Shown here: piece by piece, positions 24,960 through 34,126 of the stretch
Numbering within the stretch: the first letter of the stretch is position 1
How the letters are laid out: every line of letters begins with the position of its first letter
Source: Nitrosovibrio sp. Nv4
GTDB lineage: Bacteria; Pseudomonadota; Gammaproteobacteria; Burkholderiales; Nitrosomonadaceae
Assembly: GCA_945888885.1 (NCBI GenBank)
Contig: CAMDAX010000004.1
Coordinates: 1 to 35,570 of the forward strand
Direction of reading: 5' to 3'
Length of the DNA: 35,570 nt
Program-made: the position numbers and the translations under genes
The notes under the pieces: generated by a model
What the model saw: the letters and a program-made list of their open reading frames with translations, nothing else
Databases searched by the model: none
What the model was told of the DNA's origin: nothing

Positions 24960-27900
24960 TCATTGTTTAAGCAGCCAGTAAACACGGGATTTGGCACTGG
25001 ACAGCGTAGCTACAGGAAGTGGAGCGGATCCTTCCAGTGCAGAGGTCGGACTGGCGCCAATGATGAAAGGTACTGTTATGGTTGACCCGGGAGAAATGGG
25101 GTTATTCACAGTTACCATACCCGCTACTGGCGAAGGCGATAAACCGCCGCCAGTGACCATAATATACCGTGTTGCGCCAACGGCTGCGGCATTAAGAAAC
25201 CTGACATTGTAAACACTGGCCGTGCCCAGATTAGAGCCGCAGATGCTTGGATTCGCTGCCGTTGCGGTATGTGTACTGAAAGTAAGTACACCCAGCGCAA
25301 CCACTGCAGATGTCACCACCTGCTCTCTATCATGCACCCCGGAACCGAACGCCAGATACCAGCCTTTTTTAGCATCGAATTGTGCCTGGATGGGCGAGGT
25401 GGCACTGTCCGGGCCGATTGCCAGCAGCGAATTCATGCATGCCAGAGGCTGGGATTGGCAGTTAGCAGCTTCAGACGGCCACCAGCTCACATCGGTAGGA
25501 TTGTCTTTGATCATGAAAAATGCATTGTCCACACTTGCTGTAACCGTGTTACTGAGCAGTGGATGTTCACGATCGCCCGAGCCAACCAGCACCGCATTAT
25601 AGTCGGGGGTTACCACCACCTCTGGAGCAAACAGAAATTTACGATTAGCGACCCCAGCAGGGCAGACAGAGGTATCGCATCCCAACGAAGCGATCCTGGA
25701 GATGGTCCAGCTTGCAGGCACGGCTGAACCGATAGTGATACGATAAACGTTTCCACCTGTATCCACTGCATAGGCATATTGTGCGAGGCCGGAACTGTTG
25801 GCGACAATGGTGATGTCTGCCGCCACACTGCGATCAGTGTTCAGAGTAGTCAGCAAGGTGCCATCATTCGCATCCAGCACGTACACCATGTTGCCCTTGG
25901 GCGAGGTACAGGTATTGGGTTCGGCGTCTTCGCAGGTATCGTACCCGCCGCCCATGATCAGCAACGGCGCATTACCCGAAGAATACCCCGATGCCTTCAA
26001 CACCTTGGGTACCGACCAGGATTGCCCGATACCAGCGAGGTCCGCCGAAGTGCAGCCGGTGTCATCGGTCAGATTGGGGCAACCTTTGCGCCATTTCAGA
26101 CTGGGGGTGGCCGGCGAGCTTACATTGAACGCATATACCATCCGTCCACCGCGCCGCTGGGAGGCGTAAATCCATACTGTGCCTGCACCACTATCCTGAT
26201 AGGCGGTCACGGAACCGTCAAAGAAATATGGTTTTGGCTGCGCTACTGGTGTGGTTACTGGCAGGCCGGGATAACTCACCATCGGGCTGTTATCATAGAT
26301 CCGCTTCAACCTGCTGTAGTGTTCCGGTGCAACGAACGACCACAGTTCGCTGCCCGCCGGATAGATACCAATGCTGGCAGTCTGATTGCCATTGATCGCG
26401 CGCAGCATACCGTCATTGGCGCCGTAAAACACCACCACTCCGGTGGAGCCGCCATAATCCACCGCCACTGGGCGCGAATGCACCACATCGCCATGAACGG
26501 AGGGTCGCATTTCCGTAGTGCTGGCATTGCTGTTCTCGTTTTGGGTGTCTGTCCCGCGTGTCCAGTTGATGATGTTGGTACGCTCCGTACTGTCTGCCGC
26601 AGTGAGCAACGCCTGGGTGATCGCGCTATTGGCGTTATTGAAATTGGTCAGGCTCACGCAGTTACTGGGGTCACAAGTATTCACCGTGCGTCCCACTGGC
26701 GTGATCGTTCGCAAACTGTATGCCGCTGCGCCTTTTTCCACGATATCACCATCCGGATAATTGGACGCCTCCGAGTTAGCGATTGCCGTACATGAACCTT
26801 GTGGGCTGAACGACCAGTAGTTATCTGTAACAGTGGGTGTCCAGAAACTGCGTGCGCATGGGGCGATAAAGCCGGTGTTGTTGTTGATGGCGAGACTGCC
26901 ATTCGCATCGGCCAGGTTCAGCACAATCTTGCCGGCCAATAAACTGGCCACAAACTGATACTGTTTCAGGTTACCGTTCCAGCGTGGTGCGGCGTTGGCA
27001 TCGGGGCGGAAAAAACCGATAAATATCTGATTGAGGTAAGTCCCTTGCGCATTGACGCTTACCGGCAGACTAGTTGAGGCAAACGCATTGTTGACCGCCT
27101 GGATTTCAGCGAAAATCTGGTTGAGTGCGTCAATGATCTGCAAACCATTATTAACCGAGGAATCAACTTTAAAGTATTTTCCCTTGCCAACACCCGCCAT
27201 GCTTTGAAGCAGCGCAGTAAATCCCGGCCCCTGACCAGTACTGATTGGATTTACATCCAACGTATACGTTACAACCTTGGTTGGGGCCGCGATGGCCATA
27301 AACCGCGCCCATTCGTCACCTGCGTTGGCTTGAGACCCGCTGGGTGAAAGAGTGATTTGCGTTGTACTGCCACCAGCAGCTGCCAGTTTGGTGTTGGCCG
27401 TGGATGTGTCGGAACTGTTATCCTGCACCGCGCCGTTACTGATGTAAATGATGAAATTCTTTTGGCAGCCCGAGTTCACCGGATTCTGATAGATCGTACT
27501 CGAAGAAGAGGCGAAGGCATTGCCAGTCAAGGCATAAACGGCATTGGAAGACGGGTATCCCCCTACCGAGTTGCCAGCGTAATCCCGCTTGGCCTTGTTA
27601 TGACCCGCATAGGCGCTAGCCCCGGAAAAATAGTAATAGGCTTCCGCCATCGTCAGACCCAGTTTGCCGCTATTCGATTTATCATTGATTACATGCAAAC
27701 TGCCAACCAGACTCTGATACAACGGCTTGTTGGTGGCATTCATCAAACGTAGCGCGGCGCGCACATAACCCCCGTCCGGGTTACTGTTGCCAGAGCCCGT
27801 CTCGCTGAACATCATCAGGCCGACCTTGAACTTGTCTTGTGCTAGGCCGCTCAATACGGATGCCAGCGCTAATTGCTCGTTGGTAAATGCAGTATTCCAG

Positions 27901-28061
27901 TTGGCCGTGTTATCCATGATAATCAGCACATTGGGAGCATCCTCCGCTAATGTCGGCGTGGCCCCGACGAACAGGTCGATATCTTCCGCCAGCGCGGCAG
28001 TGCTGATAACAGTCAGAATGACAGCCAGAAAATTCTTTTTCCAGCAAGATAGCGATGACAT
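24960..28061 (-). CDS. pilY1: Type IV pilus tip adhesin / biogenesis factor PilY1
   Basis: A 1033-residue secreted protein. The start at 28061 is chosen because CAAAGGAGTCAAAAG precedes it; an upstream ATG would lie in pilX. A signal peptide (about 1-25, ending TAALA) is followed by a von Willebrand A-like domain with the PilY1-type degenerate metal-site DNTAN (Asp50-Asn54). The C-terminal half is the conserved PilY1 beta-propeller, with VVFYGANDGMLRAINGN, WIYASQRRGGRMVYAFNV and VYVLDANDGTLL, the last two regions resembling calcium-binding loops. It sits at the pilus tip with PilX, PilW and PilV and acts in adhesion and surface sensing. Confidence 0.94.
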   Translation of the reverse strand: MSSLSCWKKNFLAVILTVISTAALAEDIDLFVGATPTLAEDAPNVLIIMDNTANWNTAFTNEQLALASVLSGLAQDKFKVGLMMFSETGSGNSNPDGGYVRAALRLMNATNKPLYQSLVGSLHVINDKSNSGKLGLTMAEAYYYFSGASAYAGHNKAKRDYAGNSVGGYPSSNAVYALTGNAFASSSSTIYQNPVNSGCQKNFIIYISNGAVQDNSSDTSTANTKLAAAGGSTTQITLSPSGSQANAGDEWARFMAIAAPTKVVTYTLDVNPISTGQGPGFTALLQSMAGVGKGKYFKVDSSVNNGLQIIDALNQIFAEIQAVNNAFASTSLPVSVNAQGTYLNQIFIGFFRPDANAAPRWNGNLKQYQFVASLLAGKIVLNLADANGSLAINNNTGFIAPCARSFWTPTVTDNYWSFSPQGSCTAIANSEASNYPDGDIVEKGAAAYSLRTITPVGRTVNTCDPSNCVSLTNFNNANSAITQALLTAADSTERTNIINWTRGTDTQNENSNASTTEMRPSVHGDVVHSRPVAVDYGGSTGVVVFYGANDGMLRAINGNQTASIGIYPAGSELWSFVAPEHYSRLKRIYDNSPMVSYPGLPVTTPVAQPKPYFFDGSVTAYQDSGAGTVWIYASQRRGGRMVYAFNVSSPATPSLKWRKGCPNLTDDTGCTSADLAGIGQSWSVPKVLKASGYSSGNAPLLIMGGGYDTCEDAEPNTCTSPKGNMVYVLDANDGTLLTTLNTDRSVAADITIVANSSGLAQYAYAVDTGGNVYRITIGSAVPASWTISRIASLGCDTSVCPAGVANRKFLFAPEVVVTPDYNAVLVGSGDREHPLLSNTVTASVDNAFFMIKDNPTDVSWWPSEAANCQSQPLACMNSLLAIGPDSATSPIQAQFDAKKGWYLAFGSGVHDREQVVTSAVVALGVLTFSTHTATAANPSICGSNLGTASVYNVRFLNAAAVGATRYIMVTGGGLSPSPVAGMVTVNNPISPGSTITVPFIIGASPTSALEGSAPLPVATLSSAKSRVYWLLKQ

Positions 28062-28084
28062 CTTTTGACTCCTTTGTCTGTGCT

Positions 28085-28585
28085 TTATGGGCTTGAACAT
28101 GTGGATGCGCTGTACTGACTTTGCGTAAGGCGCTGGCTGACTCCTTGCTTGACCACCACCGAAGCACCCGTTGCCTGACTTGTTACAGTGGCGGTAATCT
28201 CCCATAAGGTCAGATAGTCACTCGTGTTGGGAATGTTTGAACTCACTCCACTGAGGGCTGTGAGACTGACAGAGGCAGGCGGGGCCTGGATGCAGACGGG
28301 TGCCGCTACATCAACCACGTAATCGGTCGTGTTGTCCTGATCGATATCGACATTAATAGAATTTGGAGAATTAGCGGTGGTGAAGGGGCTGCTGAGTGTC
28401 TGCTCAATAGCCATGTTTGCTGCCGCAATGGCTTCGTTGCGAAACTGCATGTTACCCGCTGCCTTGAGATTATTGCCGCTGAGCGTAAAAGCCGAAATAA
28501 CCAGCAGCGTAACCATGACTAGTGTGATCAGCCCAACAATCAAGGTGACCCCACGCTGCCTTCTGGCGAAGCGATGGTTTCTCAT
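28085..28585 (-). CDS. pilX: Minor pilin PilX
   Basis: A 166-residue protein with a leader RRQRG^VTLIVGLITLVMVTLLV. Position +5 is not Glu, the expected exception for PilX/GspK-type pilins that sit at the pilus tip. The segment NMQFRNEAIAAANMAIEQTL matches the family. Its start overlaps the pilW stop by 4 nt, and pilY1 follows after 23 nt. It forms the priming complex with PilV, PilW and PilY1. Confidence 0.9.
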   Translation of the reverse strand: MRNHRFARRQRGVTLIVGLITLVMVTLLVISAFTLSGNNLKAAGNMQFRNEAIAAANMAIEQTLSSPFTTANSPNSINVDIDQDNTTDYVVDVAAPVCIQAPPASVSLTALSGVSSNIPNTSDYLTLWEITATVTSQATGASVVVKQGVSQRLTQSQYSASTCSSP

Positions 28586-29655
28586 GGTGCCACTCCTGTT
28601 TTATCCCTGCGTCCAGAGGGATTGACCAAGCGTATGTAACTGGAATAAACATGGCGCTTGAAGCCCTCGTTAAAGGGCCCCAGAACGGTTGAGCCAAGCG
28701 TGTAGGTTTTGCTATCGGTATATCCCATCGAAGTTTCTCGATTACGTGCCAGCACATGAACCTGGACCGCCATGACGTTGCCCCAGTCGATGGCAGTGCA
28801 GGATGCACAATTCTCAAACACATCCGGGCTACCATCATCGTCTATATCCCGGCCATACTCCAGCTTGAGACTTTGTACCCCGTCTATCAATGCCTGCGCA
28901 CTCTGCATAACCACGTCACCGCCCGAGAGATCCAGATCGGCACGTACCAGAGTAGGAATGCCGTCACCCGCAGTGGTGGCATAATTGCGCACGTAAAAAA
29001 TGGAGGTGATCAGCTTGCGTTTGTCGGCGGGCGTTGTACAGTTCTTCTGGTACACCGTCGCCCCTGGTGTACCCAAAACCGGGTTGCTGGCAGCGCTGGG
29101 ATTATAGTTGGCGTGACCGGTGTTCACACACCCCTGGTTTTGCAGATAAAGCTTATCTTGGTTATAAGCCTCGCAATCTGCATCACCCACCACACAGGTG
29201 GCAGCATGGCGCACTACCAGAACATCGGAATCTGGCTGAGGATTGGTGATACAGCTTGGCAAACTGCCCGGCATATAACCCTGTACCGGTATCGAATACA
29301 TGAGAGTGATATAAGAGGCATCCCAACTGGAAAAGGCGGCACAGGGATCCGGGATGGTAGCGGGAGGGGAGGCATACAGCAGGGATGGCGCATTATACGT
29401 ACCCCAAAAACCAGCATGCCATAGCTCCTGCTGTAACACCTGAATGGTAAAGCGACCATTTTCAATTTGCCAGTTCATTTTTGCCAGTTCAGAATTGTTC
29501 CGTGACAGATTCAGATAAAGTGTCAGCACCACCGCCATGATCAGTAGCCCCAACGTGATGGAAACCATTAATTCAATCATGGAAAAGCCGGCTTGATGAC
29601 GATGTACGGCACAACCTGACCGGGTAACACTCGTCATCAGTTTATGCTGACTCAT
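28582..29655 (-). CDS. pilW: Minor pilin PilW
   Basis: A 357-residue protein. The start MSQHKLMTSV at 29655 overlaps the pilV stop by 4 nt (ATGA), better than the upstream ATG at 29706 inside pilV. The prepilin site is HQAG^FSMIELMVSITLGLLIMAVV with Glu at +5. The remainder is the long PilW beta-rich domain with several cysteine pairs and the late SLKLEYGRDIDDDGSPD segment. It belongs to the pilus-tip priming set. Confidence 0.9.
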   Translation of the reverse strand: MSQHKLMTSVTRSGCAVHRHQAGFSMIELMVSITLGLLIMAVVLTLYLNLSRNNSELAKMNWQIENGRFTIQVLQQELWHAGFWGTYNAPSLLYASPPATIPDPCAAFSSWDASYITLMYSIPVQGYMPGSLPSCITNPQPDSDVLVVRHAATCVVGDADCEAYNQDKLYLQNQGCVNTGHANYNPSAASNPVLGTPGATVYQKNCTTPADKRKLITSIFYVRNYATTAGDGIPTLVRADLDLSGGDVVMQSAQALIDGVQSLKLEYGRDIDDDGSPDVFENCASCTAIDWGNVMAVQVHVLARNRETSMGYTDSKTYTLGSTVLGPFNEGFKRHVYSSYIRLVNPSGRRDKTGVAP

Positions 29656-30227
29656 GGCGTTCCCAGATTGGCGACGCGCAGGATGCTGCTTATGGCACGT
29701 CGGCATAAATCATTGATGCAACTTGATCCGGCCGCTCCGTTATAAAGCCCTGCACCGCAACCCGATGCGGGCGCCGATATCGGCGTCAAACCTTGCCATA
29801 CCACGGTGATCTGAAATTGATCCGCTCCCAGATTCTCAATACAACCACGTGCACCTATCATGGCACCCACGTTATTTAACCCAGACTGCTCAGCCACTCC
29901 CTTCAGTGCATTGCTCCATTGACATGAATCGAAACCTTGACCACTACCAGCACAGATAGCTGACTGGCCATCTCCAGTACCCAAAGGACTGGCGGAAACG
30001 GTTACATAACTCGCAGCATTTTTACGATTGGCACTCATCCGGTTTACCATGTCTTCCAGCAACAACGATGCCTGTGTTCGCTGATACGCCTCGACCTCAG
30101 AGGATTGCAGGCGCATTTGCAGACCCGCGAGTCCCAGAAGACCGACGGCCAGAATAATCATGGTTACAAGAACCTCTATGAGGGACACCCCCCGTACCGA
30201 ATATGACTTGAATGAAGTGCTACCCAT
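29652..30227 (-). CDS. pilV: Minor pilin PilV
   Basis: A 191-residue protein with the prepilin site SVRG^VSLIEVLVTMIILAVGLLG (Glu at +5) followed by LAGLQMRLQSSEVEAYQRTQ and MVNRMSANR, which are typical of PilV/GspI-like minor pilins. It ends in 4-nt overlap with pilW and starts 9 nt after pilE. Confidence 0.92.
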   Translation of the reverse strand: MGSTSFKSYSVRGVSLIEVLVTMIILAVGLLGLAGLQMRLQSSEVEAYQRTQASLLLEDMVNRMSANRKNAASYVTVSASPLGTGDGQSAICAGSGQGFDSCQWSNALKGVAEQSGLNNVGAMIGARGCIENLGADQFQITVVWQGLTPISAPASGCGAGLYNGAAGSSCINDLCRRAISSILRVANLGTP

Positions 30228-30236
30228 GGCTACTCG

Positions 30237-30629
30237 TCACCACTTTGCTGCTGGAGCTTTAACCCCTTCGTTGTTGATGGTCAGGGCGCCATCACCTATC
30301 TGTGACCCGATCGGCGTAAATGTGATGGTGTAGGAAGGCACGGCACCAATTCCCAAGTCAATGGTGTAGCTGTATCTGGCGCTTACATCGGCTGGTAGAC
30401 TGTAGCCACTGGACTCCAATTCCGTTTTGCTGGCATAACTCCGGTTAGCCAGCAGGAACTGCTGTTGGCGATTGGCAATATCCATCATCTGTGCCTGCGC
30501 TGCCGTGCGGTTCGCCTTGACAACATATTGCGTATACGACGGGTAAACGATGGCAGCCAATATACTGACGATCACCACCACGATCATCAGTTCGATCAGG
30601 GTGAAACCACGTTGATTAACTTGCTTCAT
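30237..30629 (-). CDS. pilE: Type IV minor pilin PilE-like
   Basis: A 130-residue pilin with the short leader MKQVNQRG^FTLIELMIVVVIV (Glu at +5) and the helix-to-globule pattern of PilE/ComP-like proteins (YVVKANRTAAQAQMMDIANR). The C-terminal part lacks a clear disulphide pair, which is often seen in major pilins, so a minor role is likely. It is the first gene of the operon. The region upstream holds an 8-bp inverted repeat at 30672-30697. In pseudomonads this operon is controlled by the FimS-AlgR pair; nothing in the window shows that here. Confidence 0.9.
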   Translation of the reverse strand: MKQVNQRGFTLIELMIVVVIVSILAAIVYPSYTQYVVKANRTAAQAQMMDIANRQQQFLLANRSYASKTELESSGYSLPADVSARYSYTIDLGIGAVPSYTITFTPIGSQIGDGALTINNEGVKAPAAKW

Positions 30630-30671
30630 TACATTCCTTTTTTCACGGTCAATTAATATATAGACAATACA

Positions 30672-30697
30672 TTGGGTAAACCGCCAGAGTTACCCAA
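30672..30697. promoter_or_regulatory. Inverted repeat TTGGGTAA-N10-TTACCCAA upstream of pilE
   Basis: Two perfect 8-bp arms separated by 10 nt lie 43 nt upstream of the pilE start codon in the pilE-thiO divergent gap. The symmetry and place suit a dimeric regulator binding site. No T-run follows, so it is unlikely to be a terminator. The regulator is unknown. Confidence 0.4.
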
Positions 30698-30813
30698 CAA
30701 GCGGCAGATTTATTGAAATGAGCAGCTAGATTACGCAAATGTATGAAACATTCAGGCTAGCGTATTATGCGCAGTCTTACCAGACAGTGCCAATGATAGG
30801 CTAGATTATTAGG

Positions 30814-31941
30814 ATGAGCAGTAATAACGAGATGAATCAGGATTTTATTGTAATAGGAGCAGGCATCATCGGCCTGGCCACAGCAGAGCGATTGCTGGCC
30901 CAAGGGGCAGCGGTAACCATACTCGAGCGCGGCACAGTCGGGCAAGAGTCATCATGGGCAGGTGGGGGAGTCCTGTCACCATTGTGCCCATGGAATTATC
31001 CGGATGAGGTGACGCGCCTGACCAGTTACAGCGCGTCCTTATTCGCCGCCTGGGTGCACAGCTTGCACGCGGCAAGCGGGATTGATCCAGAATATGAGAT
31101 GAGCGGGATGCTGGTGCTACCACCGTTCGATGCACATGCTGCACAGCAATGGTGCGTAGCGCATGAAGTCAAGGTAGAAAAAAACTTCTCTGCCCCCAGC
31201 GCCACCGTACCTTCTTTTCCCACAATAGGGAGAGATGTTTGGGAGCAGGGCGATGCGCTGCTGTTACCGGAAGTAGCGCAAGTACGCAATCCGCGCTTGT
31301 TGCGCGCCTTGCACAGCCGGGTTAAAGCGCTGGGCGGACACATTATCGAACAGTGCGCCGTGCATGATATCGTGACCGGGGGTAGTCGGGTACAAACACT
31401 TACTACTGCGTGCGGCACGTTTAGTGCAGCACAAGGTTACATCGTCACTGCCGGAGCGTGGAGCAAACAAGTGCTGGGGCAGCATGCCCTCAATCTGAAT
31501 ATCAAACCAATGCGCGGGCAAATGTTGTTATTCAGGTTTGCTACTGCACCGTTACGTCCTATCCTGTTACAGGATGACTTATACCTGATTTATCGACGCG
31601 ATGGACATTTGCTGATCGGCAGCACGCTGGAAGATGTCGGTTTCAACAAACAGACCACTATTGCGGCGCGCAACGACTTACTTGAACGGGCACAAAGGCT
31701 AGTGCCCGCCTTGGGTAACATGCCGCTGATGCAACACTGGGCTGGCCTGCGTCCCGCTTCACCACACAACATCCCTACCATCGGACGGCACCCGCAACTG
31801 GACAACCTTTACATCAACAGTGGGCACTTCCGTTATGGCGTGACTATGGCTCCGGCTAGCGCATCAATCCTACTGAACGAAATTACTGGCATGCCGCAAC
31901 CATTTGATGTTGCGCCTTACCAGGCAGGGTGGGGGATATAG
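30814..31941 (+). CDS. thiO: Glycine oxidase ThiO
   Basis: An FAD-dependent D-amino acid/glycine oxidase that makes dehydroglycine for the thiazole half of thiamine. The 375-residue protein shows the Rossmann motif VIGAGIIG (Gly15, Gly17, Gly20), SSWAGGGVLSPLCPW typical of ThiO, and the C-terminal WAGLRPASPHNIPTIG and SGHFRYGVTMAPASA segments. It is divergent from the pilus operon and stands alone; no other thi gene is near. The start may be the ATG at 30814 or 30832; neither has a strong ribosome binding site. Confidence 0.93.
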   Translation: MSSNNEMNQDFIVIGAGIIGLATAERLLAQGAAVTILERGTVGQESSWAGGGVLSPLCPWNYPDEVTRLTSYSASLFAAWVHSLHAASGIDPEYEMSGMLVLPPFDAHAAQQWCVAHEVKVEKNFSAPSATVPSFPTIGRDVWEQGDALLLPEVAQVRNPRLLRALHSRVKALGGHIIEQCAVHDIVTGGSRVQTLTTACGTFSAAQGYIVTAGAWSKQVLGQHALNLNIKPMRGQMLLFRFATAPLRPILLQDDLYLIYRRDGHLLIGSTLEDVGFNKQTTIAARNDLLERAQRLVPALGNMPLMQHWAGLRPASPHNIPTIGRHPQLDNLYINSGHFRYGVTMAPASASILLNEITGMPQPFDVAPYQAGWGI

Positions 31942-31976
31942 ACCAGCTTGGAAGCGGTTATTTGCTTGCCACCCAG

Positions 31977-32918
31977 TCAGCTTTTAGGTAACGGAAATAC
32001 CACTGCTTCAATCACGCCACTCAACTCTTCCACTGATACACCTCCCTCCTGCTCTGCGCCGATTTGTTTCAAGCGTGATATTACTTCCTGAACCAACACT
32101 TCCGGGGCAGAGGCTCCAGCGGTGATACCGATCCGAGTTTTCCCCTCCAGCCATTTTTCCTGTAATTGTTCGGCACGGTCTATCATGTATGCGTCCACGC
32201 CGGCATTCCGCGCTACCTCACACAGACGGTTGGAATTGGAACTGTTGGGTGAGCCAACTACAATCACCAAATCGCATTGCTTTACCATCATCTTGACAGC
32301 ATCCTGCCGGTTCTGTGTGGCATAACAAATATCGTTTTTTTTCGGTCCGACGATTTCTGGAAAGCGTTTTTTTAGAGCCTTGATCACTCGCGTGGCATCA
32401 TCCACCGACAGTGTAGTCTGAGTGACATAAGCCAAGTGGTTCGGATCCTTGACTTGCAAGTTAGCAACATCATTTTCCGTTTCAACCAGGTACATGCTCG
32501 GACCGTCTCCCTCAGCTTGTCCCATGGTGCCTTCCACTTCCGGGTGACCTTGATGACCAATCATAATGATCTCCCTACCTTGGTCACGCATCTTCGCCAC
32601 TTCAATATGAACTTTGGTAACCAGCGGACAGGTGGCGTCGAATACCTTGAATCTGCGTGCGTCGGCTTCCCGTCTCACTTCATGGGAGACACCGTGGGCA
32701 CTAAAGATAAGGATGCTGCCATTTGGCACTTCATCAAGGTTTTCGACAAATACCGCACCCTTTTTCTCCAGATTTTCCACCACGAAACGGTTATGTACTA
32801 CCTCGTGGCGTACGTAAATCGGCGCGCCATGCATGGTCAGTGCCCGCTCGACAATCTCGATGGCACGATCCACCCCGGCACAGAAACCTCTAGGGTTTGC
32901 AAGTAATACTTTAATCAT
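31977..32918 (-). CDS. ispH: 4-hydroxy-3-methylbut-2-enyl diphosphate reductase IspH (LytB)
   Basis: The last enzyme of the MEP isoprenoid pathway, an iron-sulphur protein making IPP and DMAPP. The 313-residue product has the three cluster cysteines Cys13 (GFCAGVDRA), Cys97 (FDATCPLV) and Cys198 ([10 protein letters not shown]), one residue later than in E. coli, and the [11 protein letters not shown] substrate-binding motif. GGAGAATGATTA precedes the ATG. It is convergent with thiO (35-nt gap). Confidence 0.97.
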   Translation of the reverse strand: MIKVLLANPRGFCAGVDRAIEIVERALTMHGAPIYVRHEVVHNRFVVENLEKKGAVFVENLDEVPNGSILIFSAHGVSHEVRREADARRFKVFDATCPLVTKVHIEVAKMRDQGREIIMIGHQGHPEVEGTMGQAEGDGPSMYLVETENDVANLQVKDPNHLAYVTQTTLSVDDATRVIKALKKRFPEIVGPKKNDICYATQNRQDAVKMMVKQCDLVIVVGSPNSSNSNRLCEVARNAGVDAYMIDRAEQLQEKWLEGKTRIGITAGASAPEVLVQEVISRLKQIGAEQEGGVSVEELSGVIEAVVFPLPKS

Positions 32919-33154
32919 TAATCATTCTCCATAAAAATGCTGCCCATTGGCAACATACAGGTAAATCAGATGCCCCGGCAAGTCTCCGAGTCTCTGAATA
33001 AGCCCCGTGCGAATACGATGACGGCTTTATCCAAAGGTTCCTGAGTTCATTCAGCGATTATTCTAAAGCATTCGTGTCTTCCTCTAAGGAGATTTTTCCA
33101 CCAGAGTAACTCAATCCAGCTTAACAAGGTGACTACAGGGACTCTTCTCTTCTC

Positions 33155-34060
33155 TTATCCTGTCCGAACCCGATCCAGTTGCTCACAGATCACTTTCGCT
33201 GCCTGCAACATACGCGGCGTTTGTCGATGGAGCAGATCAGGGTGGACAAAAAATAAATGGTTATTCCTAACTGCACGAATATGCGAGAACTCCTGCCACA
33301 ATTCCTCTGCCCCGGATTCGGGCAGCACACTACTGATAATTGCTTGGGGATCTGCCTTCAGCAAACTTTCTGCCGATATCACCGGCGCCAGGAAAGGCGT
33401 GGAGCCAAATATATTAACACCGCCGCAAAGGTTGATAATGTCACTAATGATATGGGCACCGTTCACCGTCATCAGCGGTTGATGCCAAATTAACAGGAAT
33501 ACACTGATCCGCTGTCGGCCAGCATAGCTGCGCTTAATCTGCTCCAGTTCCGTTTCATAAGCGCGTGCTGCGGACTCCGCTTGAATTGATGTTGCGGCTA
33601 ACTGGCCAGTTAGCCGCAATAATCTCGGAATATCCTCCAGCCTGGTTGCTTCCGTGACAAAAACAGGCAAGCCCAGCTTCTCAAGTTTGTCGATATCTGC
33701 AACGGCGTTGCCGCTACGCCACGCAATCACCAGATCGGGCCTGAGCATAGCGATCCTCTCCAGATCGAGTCCAGCTATACCCCCAATTTCCGGTACGGAT
33801 TTGGCAGCTGCAGGATAGTCACTCTGGTTGCTGACACCCACGAGCTTGTCGCCAGCACCGGCGGCGTACAGCAGCTCGGTGATATTCGGAGAGAGTGAGA
33901 TGATGCGTCTGGCGGAATGCTCTAGACGCACATTGTGGCCCCGATCGTCGATCAGGTTAAGCGGAGTATCTACAGCTGCGTCGGCAATACCGACAGACAT
34001 ATACAAGGTCAGCGAAAGCACCAACAGCAGCGCCTGAACATCACGCCTTATTGCGGACAC
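33155..34060 (-). CDS. BtuF-like periplasmic substrate-binding protein (cobalamin/iron-complex type)
   Basis: A 301-residue class III periplasmic binding protein with a signal peptide (about residues 8-28) and the two-lobe fold signatures RIISLSPNITELLYAAG, VGVSNQSDYPAAAKSVPEIGG and PDLVIAWRSGN. These match the BtuF group more than siderophore-binding FhuD types, so vitamin B12 or a precursor is the best guess. The ABC permease and ATPase genes (btuCD) are not adjacent. No cobalamin riboswitch was recognised in the 66 nt upstream. It follows the DAHP synthase gene on the same strand. Confidence 0.8.
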   Translation of the reverse strand: MSAIRRDVQALLLVLSLTLYMSVGIADAAVDTPLNLIDDRGHNVRLEHSARRIISLSPNITELLYAAGAGDKLVGVSNQSDYPAAAKSVPEIGGIAGLDLERIAMLRPDLVIAWRSGNAVADIDKLEKLGLPVFVTEATRLEDIPRLLRLTGQLAATSIQAESAARAYETELEQIKRSYAGRQRISVFLLIWHQPLMTVNGAHIISDIINLCGGVNIFGSTPFLAPVISAESLLKADPQAIISSVLPESGAEELWQEFSHIRAVRNNHLFFVHPDLLHRQTPRMLQAAKVICEQLDRVRTG

Positions 34061-34126
34061 CCCGCTGGCACTGAAAAAATAGTCACAAGAAAACCTGAAA
34101 ATGATATTCGCCTTGAAGAATACGAA

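Noticed and set aside
25779-26795. A 338-codon plus-strand open frame opposite pilY1
   Set aside because: It is antisense to the conserved PilY1 propeller, is rich in His/Arg/Ile as expected of a shadow frame, and has no family resemblance.
28756-29424. A 222-codon plus-strand open frame opposite pilW
   Set aside because: Antisense shadow of a recognised pilin gene with no ribosome binding site.
34061-34126. Cobalamin riboswitch upstream of the BtuF-like gene
   Set aside because: Only 66 nt are available and no B12-box-like sequence was found.
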